The translations under genes and the position numbers were made by a program. A DNA stretch of 64,000 nt, taken from Sneathiella sp. Lineage in GTDB: Bacteria > Pseudomonadota > Alphaproteobacteria > Sneathiellales > Sneathiellaceae. The DNA is taken from positions 37,988 to 101,987 of the forward strand of contig NZ_NZMB01000019.1 in NCBI RefSeq assembly GCF_002694385.1, given 5' to 3'. The notes beneath the pieces were generated by a model. It worked only from the letters and a program-made list of their open reading frames with translations, was not told the DNA's origin and made no database searches. This document shows positions 46,286 through 56,478 of the stretch, piece by piece (positions within the stretch are counted from its first letter, which is position 1; each line of letters starts with the position of its first letter).

Positions 46286-48139
46286 TCAGCGCTTTAGCTG
46301 ATCCACATCGCGGACAGCGCCACGGGCGGCGCTGGTGGTCAATGCTGCATAGGCCTTGAGCGCGGCGGAGACTTTCCGGGAGCGTGGCTTGGTCGGCCGC
46401 CATCCCGCAGCCCCCTTGGCATCCATACGGATGCGGCGATCCGCAAGGTCAGCATCGGAAATTTTAAGATTGATGGTCCGGTTGGGGATATCAATTTCGA
46501 TGATATCGCCTTCCTGTACAAGGCCAATGGCGCCGCCCTCCGCCGCCTCCGGCGAGACATGGCCAATGGAGAGGCCAGAGGTGCCGCCCGAAAAGCGCCC
46601 GTCCGTCAGCAGTGCGCAGGCCTTGCCGAGGCCCTTCGATTTCAGATAGCTGGTCGGATACAGCATTTCCTGCATGCCGGGGCCTCCTTTCGGCCCTTCG
46701 AAAACGATGACAACCACGTCCCCTTCCTTGATTTTATCGCCCAAGATGGCGTCAACCGCCGCATCCTGACTTTCAAATAGACGCGCCGGACCGGAAAATT
46801 TCAGGATGCTGGCATCGACGCCCGCCGTCTTCACGATGCAGCCTTCCTCCGCGATATTGCCATAGAGCACCGCGAGGCCGCCATCTTTCGAATAGGCATT
46901 CTCCAGCGAGCGGATGCACCCCTTCTCCCGATCAAGATCAAGGTCGGGATAGCGCTTCGACTGGCTGAAGGCCTCCGTCGTGCGTACGCCGCCGGGCCCC
47001 GCGCGATAGAATTCCTGCACCGTATTGCTGCGGCTCTGCGTCACATCCCAGAGCTGGATGGCTTCGCCCAGGGTCGGAGAATGCACCGTCGGCACCTCCT
47101 CATGCAGCAGCTTTGCCCGGCCAAGCTCGCCCAGCAGCGCCATGATGCCGCCGGCGCGATGCACATCTTCCATATGATAGGTCTGGATGCTGGGCGCCAC
47201 CTTGCACAGATGCGGCACCCTGCGGCTTAACCGGTCAATATCCTTCATGGTGAAGCCAATCTCCCCCTCCTCGGCTGCCGCCAGCAGATGCAGCACCGTA
47301 TTGGTGGAGCCGCCCATCGCGATATCCAGCGACATGGCGTTTTCAAACGCCTTGAAGGAGGCAATTTCGCGTGGCAGCAGGCCCGGTTCATCCATCTCGT
47401 AGTGACGGCGGGTGATATCGACAATGGTTCGCGCCGCATCGAGGAAGAGCTGCTTGCGGTCCGCATGGGTGGCGAGCAGACTGCCGTTGCCCGGCAGCGC
47501 GAGACCCAGCGCCTCGGTCAGACAGTTCATGGAATTGGCCGTAAACATGCCCGAGCAGGAACCACAGGTCGGACAGGCCGAACGTTCAACTTCCGCGACC
47601 TGCTCATCCGTTACATTGGGATCCCCCGCCTGGATCATCGCGTCAATCAGATCAAGGCCAACCACCTTGCCGTCCGCCATGCCCTTGCCGGCCTCCATCG
47701 GGCCGCCGGAGACGAACACCACCGGAATATTCAGCCGCATCGCCGCCATCAACATGCCCGGCGTGATCTTGTCGCAGTTGGAAATGCAGACCAGCGCATC
47801 GGCGCAATGGGCATTGACCATATATTCCACGGCATCGGCAATAATCTCCCGCGACGGCAGGCTATACAGCATGCCGTCATGCCCCATGGCAATGCCATCA
47901 TCCACGGCGATGGTGTTGAATTCCTTGGCGACGCCGCCGCATTTCTCCACCTCGCGCGCCACCATCTGACCAAGATCCTTCAGATGCACATGGCCGGGCA
48001 CAAACTGCGTAAAGCTGTTGGAAATGGCGATAATCGGCTTGCTGAAATCGTCATCTTTCATGCCGGTCGCACGCCACAGCGCGCGCGCGCCTGCCATATT
48101 GCGTCCATGTGTACTGGTTTTGGATCGGTATTGGGGCAT
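46286..48139 (-). CDS. ilvD: Dihydroxy-acid dehydratase
   Basis: 617-residue iron-sulfur dehydratase of valine, leucine and isoleucine synthesis. Cluster cysteines are in [30 protein letters not shown] and an earlier segment. Length equals that of the E. coli-type enzyme. It stands alone, with no other ilv gene nearby, and ends at a strong bidirectional terminator. Upstream, 187 bp separate it from a divergent membrane protein gene. I see no leader peptide attenuator. Confidence 0.97.
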   Translation of the reverse strand: MPQYRSKTSTHGRNMAGARALWRATGMKDDDFSKPIIAISNSFTQFVPGHVHLKDLGQMVAREVEKCGGVAKEFNTIAVDDGIAMGHDGMLYSLPSREIIADAVEYMVNAHCADALVCISNCDKITPGMLMAAMRLNIPVVFVSGGPMEAGKGMADGKVVGLDLIDAMIQAGDPNVTDEQVAEVERSACPTCGSCSGMFTANSMNCLTEALGLALPGNGSLLATHADRKQLFLDAARTIVDITRRHYEMDEPGLLPREIASFKAFENAMSLDIAMGGSTNTVLHLLAAAEEGEIGFTMKDIDRLSRRVPHLCKVAPSIQTYHMEDVHRAGGIMALLGELGRAKLLHEEVPTVHSPTLGEAIQLWDVTQSRSNTVQEFYRAGPGGVRTTEAFSQSKRYPDLDLDREKGCIRSLENAYSKDGGLAVLYGNIAEEGCIVKTAGVDASILKFSGPARLFESQDAAVDAILGDKIKEGDVVVIVFEGPKGGPGMQEMLYPTSYLKSKGLGKACALLTDGRFSGGTSGLSIGHVSPEAAEGGAIGLVQEGDIIEIDIPNRTINLKISDADLADRRIRMDAKGAAGWRPTKPRSRKVSAALKAYAALTTSAARGAVRDVDQLKR

Positions 48140-48326
48140 TTTGATCTCTTTCCTGAACTGACTGACATTCTAGTTAATACGAACCGGAGGTCAGGACAAG
48201 TGCAAGCCCGGCATAGCGTGGCTTTTGCGGTTATTTTTTCACGAAATTCAACCTTTAATTGTTATTACCAGTGAAATAGCTACTTAAGGCTTTGCTCATG
48301 CCGCATAACACCGAGAGGCCCGGAAA

Positions 48327-50039
48327 ATGCAATGCGAAGGAATAACGCGCGCCGGAAAGCGTTGCCGCAACAAAGCGCTGGACGATGAAATTTTCTGCGA
48401 GATTCACTTACGGGTCAACCGCACCTACAATCTCGCCCTGCTGATCCCCTTTGCGACGGCCTTGCTGTTTGCCTATTTCTTCCTTTTCGGTCTGTATTTT
48501 GACACCCTGCACTATGGCATTTTCGATTTGCAATATCTGAAATACGCCGGGCTCGATGATTTCTTCATCGGCATGCTGCGCAATGGCGGGATGCTGACAG
48601 CCGTCGTGCTGAAGGCGTGGGCCTTTTACACCTTCCTTGTCGCCGCGGTCTTCACGATATGGCTTCTGGCACGGCTCATTCATGTTACCTCCGGCAAGCA
48701 TCTCAAGCTCGCCACGCGGCTCAAGATGATCGGGCTCAGCCTCGGAATTTTCACTCTGAATGTGCTGCATATGTTTATTTTCATGATCCCGCAGCGCAAC
48801 CGCAAATATCCGGCGCAGATCATGATCGGGCGGGAGCATCTCGCCCTTTCCCTGAACCGCCACCGCAGGACGCTTGCCGACAAGGACGGGCCCGATCCGG
48901 CAGAGATCGCCGGCACACTCTATCGCCGCTTTCTGGCTGTTTCCACCTTCCGCAATCATCGCTTTGCGGTCACGATCCTGCTGCTGACACTGGCCTCCAC
49001 CGCCTCGATCCTCTATGCGGGCTATGAAGCGCGCAAAATGCGCCAGTGTATCATTATGGCAAGCGATGGCCGGATAGTTCCTGCCGAAAAAGATGCCGCC
49101 ACACTCTATCCCGCCCTCAATATGTCCAGCCTCTGCCGCAGCCATCTTGATACCCCGGCGGAGGATATCAGCGTCAGCAGCAAATTCCGCCGCACGTTGG
49201 TCAATTTCTTTAACTTTCCCGTCGTCATGCTGAAACAGGGCCAGGCGGCGAAACCGGTTCTCTATCTTGGTGCCACCTCACGTTTTGAGCTGTTCTTCAA
49301 CGGCGCAACCCGCCTGCCCTTCGCCGTGCCGGTGCAGCATCTCGGCCCCCTCTATGGCTCGCCGCCGATGCGTGATGACAGCCGCATCGCCGGGATTGAA
49401 ACGCGGATGGGCGCGATCGAGGCGCTGGCGCAGGAAAACGGCCGCACCCTTTCGGAAAGCCTGCGCCTCGGTCAGGAGAACAGCAATCTTCTGAAAAGCC
49501 TCGCCGATGCCGCGAAACAACCGGTCACGCCGGATCTTGGCGCGGTCAACCACAAGCTTGCCCGGCTGGAACAGAATGCGGCCGAAACCGCCGCCGCCAT
49601 CGACGGCTTGCAGGAAGGCATGGGCCGCATCGGTCATGCGCTTGGCGAGATCGAGCAGACGACAACCGCCCGCATCGGCGCCAGCGTGCCGGAGGATTGC
49701 TGGGAGATTGACCCGCATCTGATTGTCACCTTCAATGTCGGCTCGACACGGGTGAGCGGCGCTGAAACGCAGGCGCTGATCGCCAGGCTGGCGGAGCATT
49801 TTAAAAAGCGCGAGAAACATTTCATTGTCATCTCCGGCCATTCGGACCCGAGCGGCTCCACCTTCGAGAATTACCGCCTGTCACGTCAGCGCGCCCATGA
49901 GGTCACCAATCTGATGCTGGAGGCCGGACTGGCCAAGGAGGCATTGTTCGTGATCGGCCGGGGCGAGGATGACAGCCCCGACCTGCCGCAGCGGCGTGTT
50001 GAAATCCGCGATTGCAGCGCGCCTGTCCGGGAGGATTGA
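48327..50039 (+). CDS. Fusion: N-terminal Cys/His cluster, four TM helices, C-terminal OmpA-like domain
   Basis: 570 residues. The first 27 contain Cys3, Cys13, Cys24 and His27 in CEGITRAGKRC...FCEIH, a small zinc-binding pattern like that of DUF5763 proteins. Membrane helices lie at about 35-57, 90-118, 133-155 and 213-233. Residues 350-450 look coiled-coil, and 460-562 form an OmpA-like peptidoglycan-binding domain (VTFNVGSTRVSG, VISGHSDPSG, NYRLSRQRAHEVTNLML). A cytoplasmic zinc finger with a periplasmic OmpA domain would span the inner membrane. I know no named protein with this order. It stands alone. Confidence 0.8.
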   Translation: MQCEGITRAGKRCRNKALDDEIFCEIHLRVNRTYNLALLIPFATALLFAYFFLFGLYFDTLHYGIFDLQYLKYAGLDDFFIGMLRNGGMLTAVVLKAWAFYTFLVAAVFTIWLLARLIHVTSGKHLKLATRLKMIGLSLGIFTLNVLHMFIFMIPQRNRKYPAQIMIGREHLALSLNRHRRTLADKDGPDPAEIAGTLYRRFLAVSTFRNHRFAVTILLLTLASTASILYAGYEARKMRQCIIMASDGRIVPAEKDAATLYPALNMSSLCRSHLDTPAEDISVSSKFRRTLVNFFNFPVVMLKQGQAAKPVLYLGATSRFELFFNGATRLPFAVPVQHLGPLYGSPPMRDDSRIAGIETRMGAIEALAQENGRTLSESLRLGQENSNLLKSLADAAKQPVTPDLGAVNHKLARLEQNAAETAAAIDGLQEGMGRIGHALGEIEQTTTARIGASVPEDCWEIDPHLIVTFNVGSTRVSGAETQALIARLAEHFKKREKHFIVISGHSDPSGSTFENYRLSRQRAHEVTNLMLEAGLAKEALFVIGRGEDDSPDLPQRRVEIRDCSAPVRED

Positions 50040-50150
50040 GCCGCGCCGCCGCCGCCTCCCATGATCCGGACAGGCAGAGACGTTATCCTGTTGTCACCGC
50101 AGCAACTTTGCGCCATGCTGCCGGTCGATAAATAACAATGGCAGGATCAA

Positions 50151-50564
50151 ATGTCAGGCATAACAAAAGAACAGGCACAGAACCACTTCGACAATAATTT
50201 CAATAGCTGGATCCGGGAGATGGGGCTCACCATCGAGGAAATTCGCCCCGATTTCGTCAGCATGCGCATGCCCGTCAGCGAAAAGGTCATCCGCACCGGC
50301 GGCATGATCTGCGGCCAGGCAATCATGGCGCTTGGCGATACGGCGATGGTGTTTGCCGTCGCCGCCTCCGTCGGGCGTTTTGTTCCGATGACGACGGTGA
50401 ATATGCAGACCAGCTTCCTGCGCGCGGCGATGGGGGATGAAATGTTCTGCGACGTGCGCATTGTCAAGCGGGGCAAACGACTGGTTTATGGCGACATGAA
50501 CTTGCATATGGGCGACCCGGAGGTCACCGCCGCCCATGCGACAACCAGCGTCATGTTGCTCTAA
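50151..50564 (+). CDS. PaaI family hotdog thioesterase (second of two)
   Basis: 137-residue hotdog protein. RTGGMICGQAIMALGDTAM holds the central helix, with GG-x-x-CG in place of the usual HGG, so the catalytic pattern differs from the copy at 30507-30920. VNMQTSFLRAA and VTAAHATTSVML are family strands. AGGA precedes the ATG. There is no evident pathway partner nearby. A CoA-thioesterase role is likely but substrate is unknown. Confidence 0.85.
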   Translation: MSGITKEQAQNHFDNNFNSWIREMGLTIEEIRPDFVSMRMPVSEKVIRTGGMICGQAIMALGDTAMVFAVAASVGRFVPMTTVNMQTSFLRAAMGDEMFCDVRIVKRGKRLVYGDMNLHMGDPEVTAAHATTSVMLL

Positions 50565-50606
50565 CGGCAGCCAGACCGGACCTGCCCCCGTGGCCCTGCG
50601 CGAGTT

Positions 50607-51032
50607 TTATTTCGGGAGAACGACGCCCGTCCCGTGATCATCAATCAGCCGTTCGGACAATTCCGGCATGGCGAGACGGATTTTCTGAGCGGGCGGGCGG
50701 GCCGGTGGTTCGAAATAAGCATCAGGATCGGCGGCCGGGCGCAGTGACATTTCGGCGCTCGTCTCCCGTCCGGTATCGCCAAGATGCCGGGCCGGGCGAA
50801 ACCCCTGCGCCAGCAGGGAATGGTAATGCCAGGCGTTATAGACGAAAATGAAAACCGGCAGCGACAGGCCAAGCGTCGCAATGTTCATCAGTGTCATGCC
50901 GACAAACCCGAGGATATGTCCCCGGTACAGCGCCGGAAATGGTCCGAAAAGCAGGCAGGTCCAGGAAATGCCGCAATAGGCAATCGCCCGTTTCTGCGTC
51001 TGCGGCTCGATCATCGGAATAGCATAGGCCAT
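50607..51032 (-). CDS. Small membrane protein of unknown function
   Basis: 141 residues from ATG 51032, preceded by AGGGAGTG. Two hydrophobic segments (about 19-37 and 41-65) form a hairpin: ISWTCLLFGPFPALYRGH and MTLMNIATLGLSLPVFIFVY. The rest is a soluble, proline-rich cytoplasmic or periplasmic tail. The layout resembles small proteins of the DUF2628 type, but I cannot confirm membership. It converges on the thioesterase gene upstream in the window. Confidence 0.65.
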   Translation of the reverse strand: MAYAIPMIEPQTQKRAIAYCGISWTCLLFGPFPALYRGHILGFVGMTLMNIATLGLSLPVFIFVYNAWHYHSLLAQGFRPARHLGDTGRETSAEMSLRPAADPDAYFEPPARPPAQKIRLAMPELSERLIDDHGTGVVLPK

Positions 51033-51273
51033 CACTCCCTCCCTTGCCGAATATCCGCTGCCCGGAGGTTTGCATCAATTTCCACTCCGGGAAATGCGAC
51101 CTTTTTTAACCTGTCTGAAGACTAGCAGGTAATTATTGACGAAACCTTGCCAGAACGCCGTCAATTTGCCGAAATTTGTCCGGAGTTTCCCTGCCCGCCA
51201 GCAATATCCTTTTGAATCAGGAGCTTGGCGGAGGCCCACAAAATCGGGCCTTTCTGGACTTGCGCCGTGCCGA

Positions 51274-52737
51274 TCAGCCATAACCCGGCGGCGGGGCGAA
51301 TCCGCCGAATGCTTCCTCTATCAACTGGCAGAATCGCAGGCTGCTGCGGTCCTCCCCATAGGCAGCGACGGCCTGCAATCCGACGGGCAGCCCCGACGGC
51401 GTGATCCCCACGGGCATGACGGTGGAGGGCAGATCGACCATATTCGAATAGCCCGCCCAGAAAAGCTGGTCCGTGGTCGGCTGCGGCCGGCCGTTTATAT
51501 CCAGCATGCGGTCCTGCCGCTCTCCCTTCTGGTTATGGGGAAAGGCGGGTCCGGCCGCCGCCGGACAGATCAGAATATCCCAGTCCTCGAAAAAGGCCTG
51601 CCATTTCTGCGCCATTTTCATTCGCTCATTATGCAGGCGCAGCCATTCCTTATGCGGCATCGTCCCGGCCCGCGCCATCAGGGTCAGGTAGCTTTTGTCA
51701 TCGGCAGGCGCCGACGCCGCAATGGCGCGAAAGCGCTCTAGCTGCGACTCGGTCAACCCTGTCGAGGTGGCAGCGCGCAGCAGCAGGATATAGGTTTCAT
51801 AGGCATCAGAAATGGGGATATCGGGGCGCGCCTCCCGGCTGACGCGCGCGCCCGCGGCCTCCAGCCTGTCGCCGAGGGATGAAAGTGCGGCCTGATAATC
51901 GTCATCCACATCAAACCCCTCCGCCGCCGTCATCAGGGCAACGCGGAAGTCTTTCAAATGGCGGTGTCGCGCCGGGGCAAGCTGCAATTTCCACGCGGCA
52001 TTTTTCGGCTGTGTCGGCCCCGCCATGATATCGAGCGCCAGTTCCAGATCAAAGGCCGAGCGGGCAAGCGGCCCCAGCACCGCGATATCGCTTTCCGCGA
52101 CAATGCCGGGCGGTCGCTGTCCTATACCGGGAATGATGCCGTAACTCGGCTTATGCCCGAAAACGCCGCAATAATGCGCCGGGTTGCGGATGGACGCGCC
52201 AATATCCGATCCGGCCTCCATCCCCGTGAGACCCGCCGCCAGCGCCGCCGCCGACCCGCCGGAGGAGCCGCCCGGAATACGCGCCAGGTCCCACGGATTG
52301 TTTGTCGTGCCATAGATGTCGTTAAAGCTCTGCCAGTCGGCGAGCATGAAGGGCACATTCGTCTTGCCGAAGATATTCGCCCCCGCATCCAGCAGCCGCT
52401 GCACCGCCACGGCATTCTGCGCCGGGAAATTCTCCCGCCACGCCGGATTGCCCCAGGTGGAAGGACTGCCGACAAAATCATAGGATTCCTTGATGGTCAT
52501 CGGCACGCCATGCAAGGGCCCGAGGATATCTCCGCGGAGGCGCGCCGCATCCGCCTCCCGCGCCCGCTTTCGCGCGCCTTTTTCATCCTGCCAGATCACC
52601 GCGTTGACATCGCCGTTATAGCGATCAATCCGCGCCAGATAGTGATCGAGCAGCTCTTCCGCGCCGATATTGCCGGTGGCGATCTCCCGCGCCTGCGCGG
52701 TTGCCGATGCGTAATGAATTTCCGTTATATCCGTCAT
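51274..52737 (-). CDS. Amidase signature family protein
   Basis: 487-residue amidase with the Ser-cisSer-Lys triad: Lys in VPMTIKESYDF, cis-Ser and Ser in PGGSSGGSAAALAAG and GSDIGASIRNP. GatA-like overall, but there are no gatB/gatC neighbours and the C-terminal part (LFWAGYSNMVDLPSTVMPVG) suits a general amide hydrolase. Substrate not predictable. GGGGAAG lies before the ATG. It is divergent from the PAP2 gene. Confidence 0.92.
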   Translation of the reverse strand: MTDITEIHYASATAQAREIATGNIGAEELLDHYLARIDRYNGDVNAVIWQDEKGARKRAREADAARLRGDILGPLHGVPMTIKESYDFVGSPSTWGNPAWRENFPAQNAVAVQRLLDAGANIFGKTNVPFMLADWQSFNDIYGTTNNPWDLARIPGGSSGGSAAALAAGLTGMEAGSDIGASIRNPAHYCGVFGHKPSYGIIPGIGQRPPGIVAESDIAVLGPLARSAFDLELALDIMAGPTQPKNAAWKLQLAPARHRHLKDFRVALMTAAEGFDVDDDYQAALSSLGDRLEAAGARVSREARPDIPISDAYETYILLLRAATSTGLTESQLERFRAIAASAPADDKSYLTLMARAGTMPHKEWLRLHNERMKMAQKWQAFFEDWDILICPAAAGPAFPHNQKGERQDRMLDINGRPQPTTDQLFWAGYSNMVDLPSTVMPVGITPSGLPVGLQAVAAYGEDRSSLRFCQLIEEAFGGFAPPPGYG

Positions 52738-52930
52738 GAGCTTCCCCCTCCCCCTCGGCCAGTGCCGACGATGCCTTTGTTATGAGAGAAGTCTAATGCG
52801 TTCCTCCTCCATCCCTCAATCAAAAATTGTTTCTTGAGCCCGGACCTTATATTCCGCTATATGAAGCTGTCTGCGGGATTTCCTGAAGATCGGCGTCAAC
52901 TGGCAATAAGATAATTAAATCGAGTAAATA

Positions 52931-53674
52931 ATGACGGATTTGCCCCTGGGCCGACGGCAGGCGGCCGCCCTTTTGATCCTCTGCTATGCGCTGGCGGCGC
53001 TACTGCTTGCCTCCAATTTCACCGGACTTTATGACAGCCTCTGGAAGCCGCTCGACATTGGCACCTTTCGCGCCCTGAACAGCAGCATCGGAGCCGATCA
53101 GCCGCTCACCACCTTCTGGGCCTGGACCAACAGCAAGCTGTTCGATGAACTCACCTTTGTTGTAATGCTGGCGCTCTGCGTCTATCTGGTTTTTTCGAGC
53201 CGACGGGAGGAATGGATCACCACCGCCGCAAAAATCTGGTGTATCGCGCTGCTGATCGGAGTGGCGCTGCTTATTTCCAAGCAAATCTTCAGCGACATGC
53301 CGCATCTCAGCCCGGGCTATGCCTTGCAGCCCTATAACGACCTCAACGAATTTATCAGCGGCTATAGCGTCAAGACGGCGAGCGAGAATTCCTTCCCCGG
53401 AGATCATGCCATGACCAGCGCCCTGTTCGCGGGCGGCCTGATCCTCCTGTTCCGCAACCGTCCCTATGTCATTGCCTTCAGTATTTTGCTGATGGTTTTT
53501 GTCTGCCTGCCCCGGCTTGCGGGCGGCGGTCACTGGCTGACGGATGTGATCATCGGCGGCGCCGCCGCTTCGCTGATCCTGCTGCCCTTTTTGAAAGTGA
53601 CCCCGATGGTCGCCCTTTTCGACCGGCTGTTCCGCGCCATCTGGACCCGGATGATGAAACTGATCGGGCGATAA
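52931..53674 (+). CDS. PAP2 family membrane phosphatase
   Basis: 247-residue integral membrane protein with about six helices. The PAP2 motifs are ENSFPGDHAMTSALFAGG (catalytic His) and PRLAGGGHWLTDVIIGG (Arg and second His plus Asp). The first KxxxxxxRP box is not clear: the equivalent is SKQIFSDMPHL. This resembles lipid or lipid-A-type phosphatases of the PAP2 group, but the substrate cannot be read. It ends at a bidirectional terminator shared with valS. Confidence 0.88.
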   Translation: MTDLPLGRRQAAALLILCYALAALLLASNFTGLYDSLWKPLDIGTFRALNSSIGADQPLTTFWAWTNSKLFDELTFVVMLALCVYLVFSSRREEWITTAAKIWCIALLIGVALLISKQIFSDMPHLSPGYALQPYNDLNEFISGYSVKTASENSFPGDHAMTSALFAGGLILLFRNRPYVIAFSILLMVFVCLPRLAGGGHWLTDVIIGGAAASLILLPFLKVTPMVALFDRLFRAIWTRMMKLIGR

Positions 53675-53702
53675 CCCCGTCCCACGACTTTCCATTATAA
53701 CA

Positions 53703-53734
53703 AAAAGGCCGGGAGCAGGTGCTTCCGGCCTTTT
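53703..53734. terminator. Bidirectional terminator between the PAP2 gene and valS
   Basis: A 14-bp stem, AAAAGGCCGGGAGC with GCTTCCGGCCTTTT (one G-T), closed by an AGGT loop. A/T runs on both sides suit convergent transcripts. Confidence 0.92.
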
Positions 53735-53759
53735 CTGCAAGCTTCCTGTCAGCTTGTCT

Positions 53760-56402
53760 TTAAATTTCGGCGAGGCGATTGGCCGCCTCTTGCAGCCGGG
53801 CAAGCTCCGTTTCGGCGGTGCTGAGTTTTTCACGTTCCCCGGCCACCACTTCTTCCGGGGCATTAGCGACGAACTTCTCATTGCCGAGCTTTTTGTTAAG
53901 ACCCGTGATGTAGCCGGACAGCTTGCCCATCTCCTTGGCGAGGCGGGCCTTTTCCGCGTCCAGATCCACGGCGCCTGCGAGCGGCAGGACAACCGTTGCC
54001 CCGCGATGGACGAATTGCAGCGCCCCCTTCGGCACGGCGGCGTCGAGCGTCTTTTCCTCCAGCCGGGCCATCCGCGCGATGATATCCCAGTGCCTGTCGA
54101 GCCGCGCCTTGTCGTCCGCGCTGCCGTCATTGAAGATAAGCGGGATTTTCGCCCCCGCCGGGACATTCATTTCACTGCGTACCCCGCGGATACCGGTAAT
54201 CAGCTCCTGCACCCAATCCATTTCCTGAACGGCGGCGGCGTTATCAACCGCCGGATAGACCGGCCAGTCAGCAATGATCAGGTCGCTCGATCGCGTGGCG
54301 GCGACGCTGCCCCAGAGTTCCTCCGTCACGAACGGCATGAAGGGATGCAGCATTTTCAGGATCTGATCCAGCACCCAGGCCGCCGTGGCTTGCGTTTCCG
54401 CCTTTGCCGCACCATCCTGCTGGAACGGCAGCTTGGCGAATTCCAGATACCAGTCGCAATACACATTCCAGGTGAAGGCATAGATGGCGTTGGAGGCATC
54501 GTTGAAGCGATAGCCCTCAATCCCCTCACGCACCGCGGCTTCACATTTCACCGTCTCCGCCACGATCCATTGATTGATGGTTTCCGTCACCGTGAAGGGA
54601 TCATACCCATCCGGCACACGGGCGTCATTCATCTCGCAGAAGCGCGCGGCATTCCAGAGTTTGGTGGCGAAGTTGCGATAGCCTTCCACCCGCTGTTCGG
54701 AAAGACGGACATCGCGGCCTTGCGCCGCACTGGTGGACAGGAAAAACCTGAGCGCATCGGCGCCATATTTATCCACCAGCACCAGCGGATCAATGACATT
54801 GCCCTTCGATTTCGACATCTTCGCGCCATGCTCATCGCGCACAATGGCATGAATGTAGACGGTATCGAACGGCACTTCCTTCATGAAATGCAGCCCCATC
54901 ATCATCATCCGGGCGACCCAGAAGAAAATGATATCAAACGCCGTCACCAGTGCATTTGTGGGGTAATAGCGCGCAAGCTCCGGTGTCTGTTCCGGCCAGC
55001 CGAGCGTCGAAAAGGGCCAGAGGGCGGAAGAAAACCAGGTATCCAGCACATCCGTATCACGGTTGAGATCGACCTTTTTGCCGTAATGCGCCTCGGCGGC
55101 GGCAAAGGCCTCCGCTTCCGTTTCCTCGACGAAGATCATGCCGTCCGGGCCGAACCAGGCCGGGATGCGATGCCCCCACCAGAGCTGGCGCGAGATGCAC
55201 CAGGGCTGGATATTGCGCATCCAGTCATAATAGGTGCTGGTCCATTTCTCGGGCACGAATTTGGTCTGCCCGCTCTCCACCGCGCGAATGGCGGGCTGCG
55301 CCAGCGTCGCCGCATCGGCAAACCACTGATCGGTCAGCAGCGGCTCGATCACCACGCCGGAACGATCACCATAGGGCACCGTATGCGGATGCGCGTCGAT
55401 CTTTTCAAGCAGGCCGAGGCTTTCCATCTCGGCGACGACCTTTTTCCGCGCCGCGAAGCGTTCCATGCCCTGATAGGCAGACGGCACCGCGTCATTCAGA
55501 TGCGCGTTTTCGTCCATGATATTGATGACCTCAAGCCCGGCGCGCTTGCCGACCTCGAAGTCATTGAAATCATGGGCCGGGGTGATCTTCACCGCGCCGG
55601 AGCCCTGTTCGGGATCGGCATAGTCGTCGGCGACAATAGGAATGCGCCGCCCGACAATAGGCAGGATCGCGTGCTTGCCGATCAGGTCCTGATAACGTTC
55701 ATCGTCGGGATGCACCGCAATGCCGGTATCCCCCAGCATCGTCTCCGGCCGCGTCGTCGCGACGGTGATGAAACGCCCCTCTTCCCCGTCGATGGGATAG
55801 CGGAAATGCCACATATGGCCTTCCACCTCCCGCTGCTCCACTTCCAGATCGGAAATCGCCGTGTGGAATTTCGGATCCCAGTTGACAAGGCGCTTGTCGC
55901 GATAGATCAGCCCCTCTTTATAAAGCTGGACGAACACCTTGCGGACGGCCTTGGAAAGCCCCTCATCCATGGTGAAGCGTTCGCGGTCCCAGTCACAGCT
56001 CGCGCCGAGGCTTTTGAGCTGTTCAATGATCTGACCGCCGGACTGTTCCTTCCATTCCCAGACCTGATCGATGAATTTGTCGCGGCCGAGATCATGGCGG
56101 GTCTTGCCCTGTTCGCCAAGCTGGCGTTCCACCACCATCTGGGTCGCAATGCCCGCATGGTCGGTGCCCGGCTGCCACAGCACATCCTTGCCACGCATCC
56201 GCTCAAAGCGCACGAGCACGTCCTGCAACGTGTTGTTGAGGGCATGGCCCATATGCAGATTGCCCGTCACATTGGGCGGTGGGATAACAATCGTATAGGT
56301 CTCGTCACTGTCGGCGCGGCCACAGGCAAACGCCCCCTGCTCCATCCAGCGCGAATAGAGCTTTCCCTCGACCTCATCGGGTCGATAAGACTTGTCCAGC
56401 AT
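53760..56402 (-). CDS. valS: Valyl-tRNA synthetase
   Basis: 880-residue class I synthetase. PNVTGNLHMGHALNNTL carries the HIGH motif and KMSKSKGNVIDP the KMSKS loop; the editing domain lies between (about 200-350) and the C-terminal coiled coil at about 810-880. A DWDRERFTMD block and VNWDPK are typical. It follows the popZ-like gene by 76 bp. The antisense frame is open throughout, which is a codon-bias effect. Confidence 0.97.
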   Translation of the reverse strand: MLDKSYRPDEVEGKLYSRWMEQGAFACGRADSDETYTIVIPPPNVTGNLHMGHALNNTLQDVLVRFERMRGKDVLWQPGTDHAGIATQMVVERQLGEQGKTRHDLGRDKFIDQVWEWKEQSGGQIIEQLKSLGASCDWDRERFTMDEGLSKAVRKVFVQLYKEGLIYRDKRLVNWDPKFHTAISDLEVEQREVEGHMWHFRYPIDGEEGRFITVATTRPETMLGDTGIAVHPDDERYQDLIGKHAILPIVGRRIPIVADDYADPEQGSGAVKITPAHDFNDFEVGKRAGLEVINIMDENAHLNDAVPSAYQGMERFAARKKVVAEMESLGLLEKIDAHPHTVPYGDRSGVVIEPLLTDQWFADAATLAQPAIRAVESGQTKFVPEKWTSTYYDWMRNIQPWCISRQLWWGHRIPAWFGPDGMIFVEETEAEAFAAAEAHYGKKVDLNRDTDVLDTWFSSALWPFSTLGWPEQTPELARYYPTNALVTAFDIIFFWVARMMMMGLHFMKEVPFDTVYIHAIVRDEHGAKMSKSKGNVIDPLVLVDKYGADALRFFLSTSAAQGRDVRLSEQRVEGYRNFATKLWNAARFCEMNDARVPDGYDPFTVTETINQWIVAETVKCEAAVREGIEGYRFNDASNAIYAFTWNVYCDWYLEFAKLPFQQDGAAKAETQATAAWVLDQILKMLHPFMPFVTEELWGSVAATRSSDLIIADWPVYPAVDNAAAVQEMDWVQELITGIRGVRSEMNVPAGAKIPLIFNDGSADDKARLDRHWDIIARMARLEEKTLDAAVPKGALQFVHRGATVVLPLAGAVDLDAEKARLAKEMGKLSGYITGLNKKLGNEKFVANAPEEVVAGEREKLSTAETELARLQEAANRLAEI

Positions 56403-56478
56403 CGCTGAACCTTTCTTTATTTATTAGTCGGCAAAATTCGGGAGTAATATAGTCGGCTCACTACCCGGGGGGAAAGAC

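Noticed and set aside
53000-54166. 388-residue minus-strand frame across the valS end and PAP2 gene
   Set aside because: Out of frame with valS and antisense to PAP2; it crosses a strong terminator.
53754-56408. 884-residue open frame on the plus strand opposite valS
   Set aside because: Perfect antisense of valS; produced by codon bias in GC-rich DNA. The translation has no family features.
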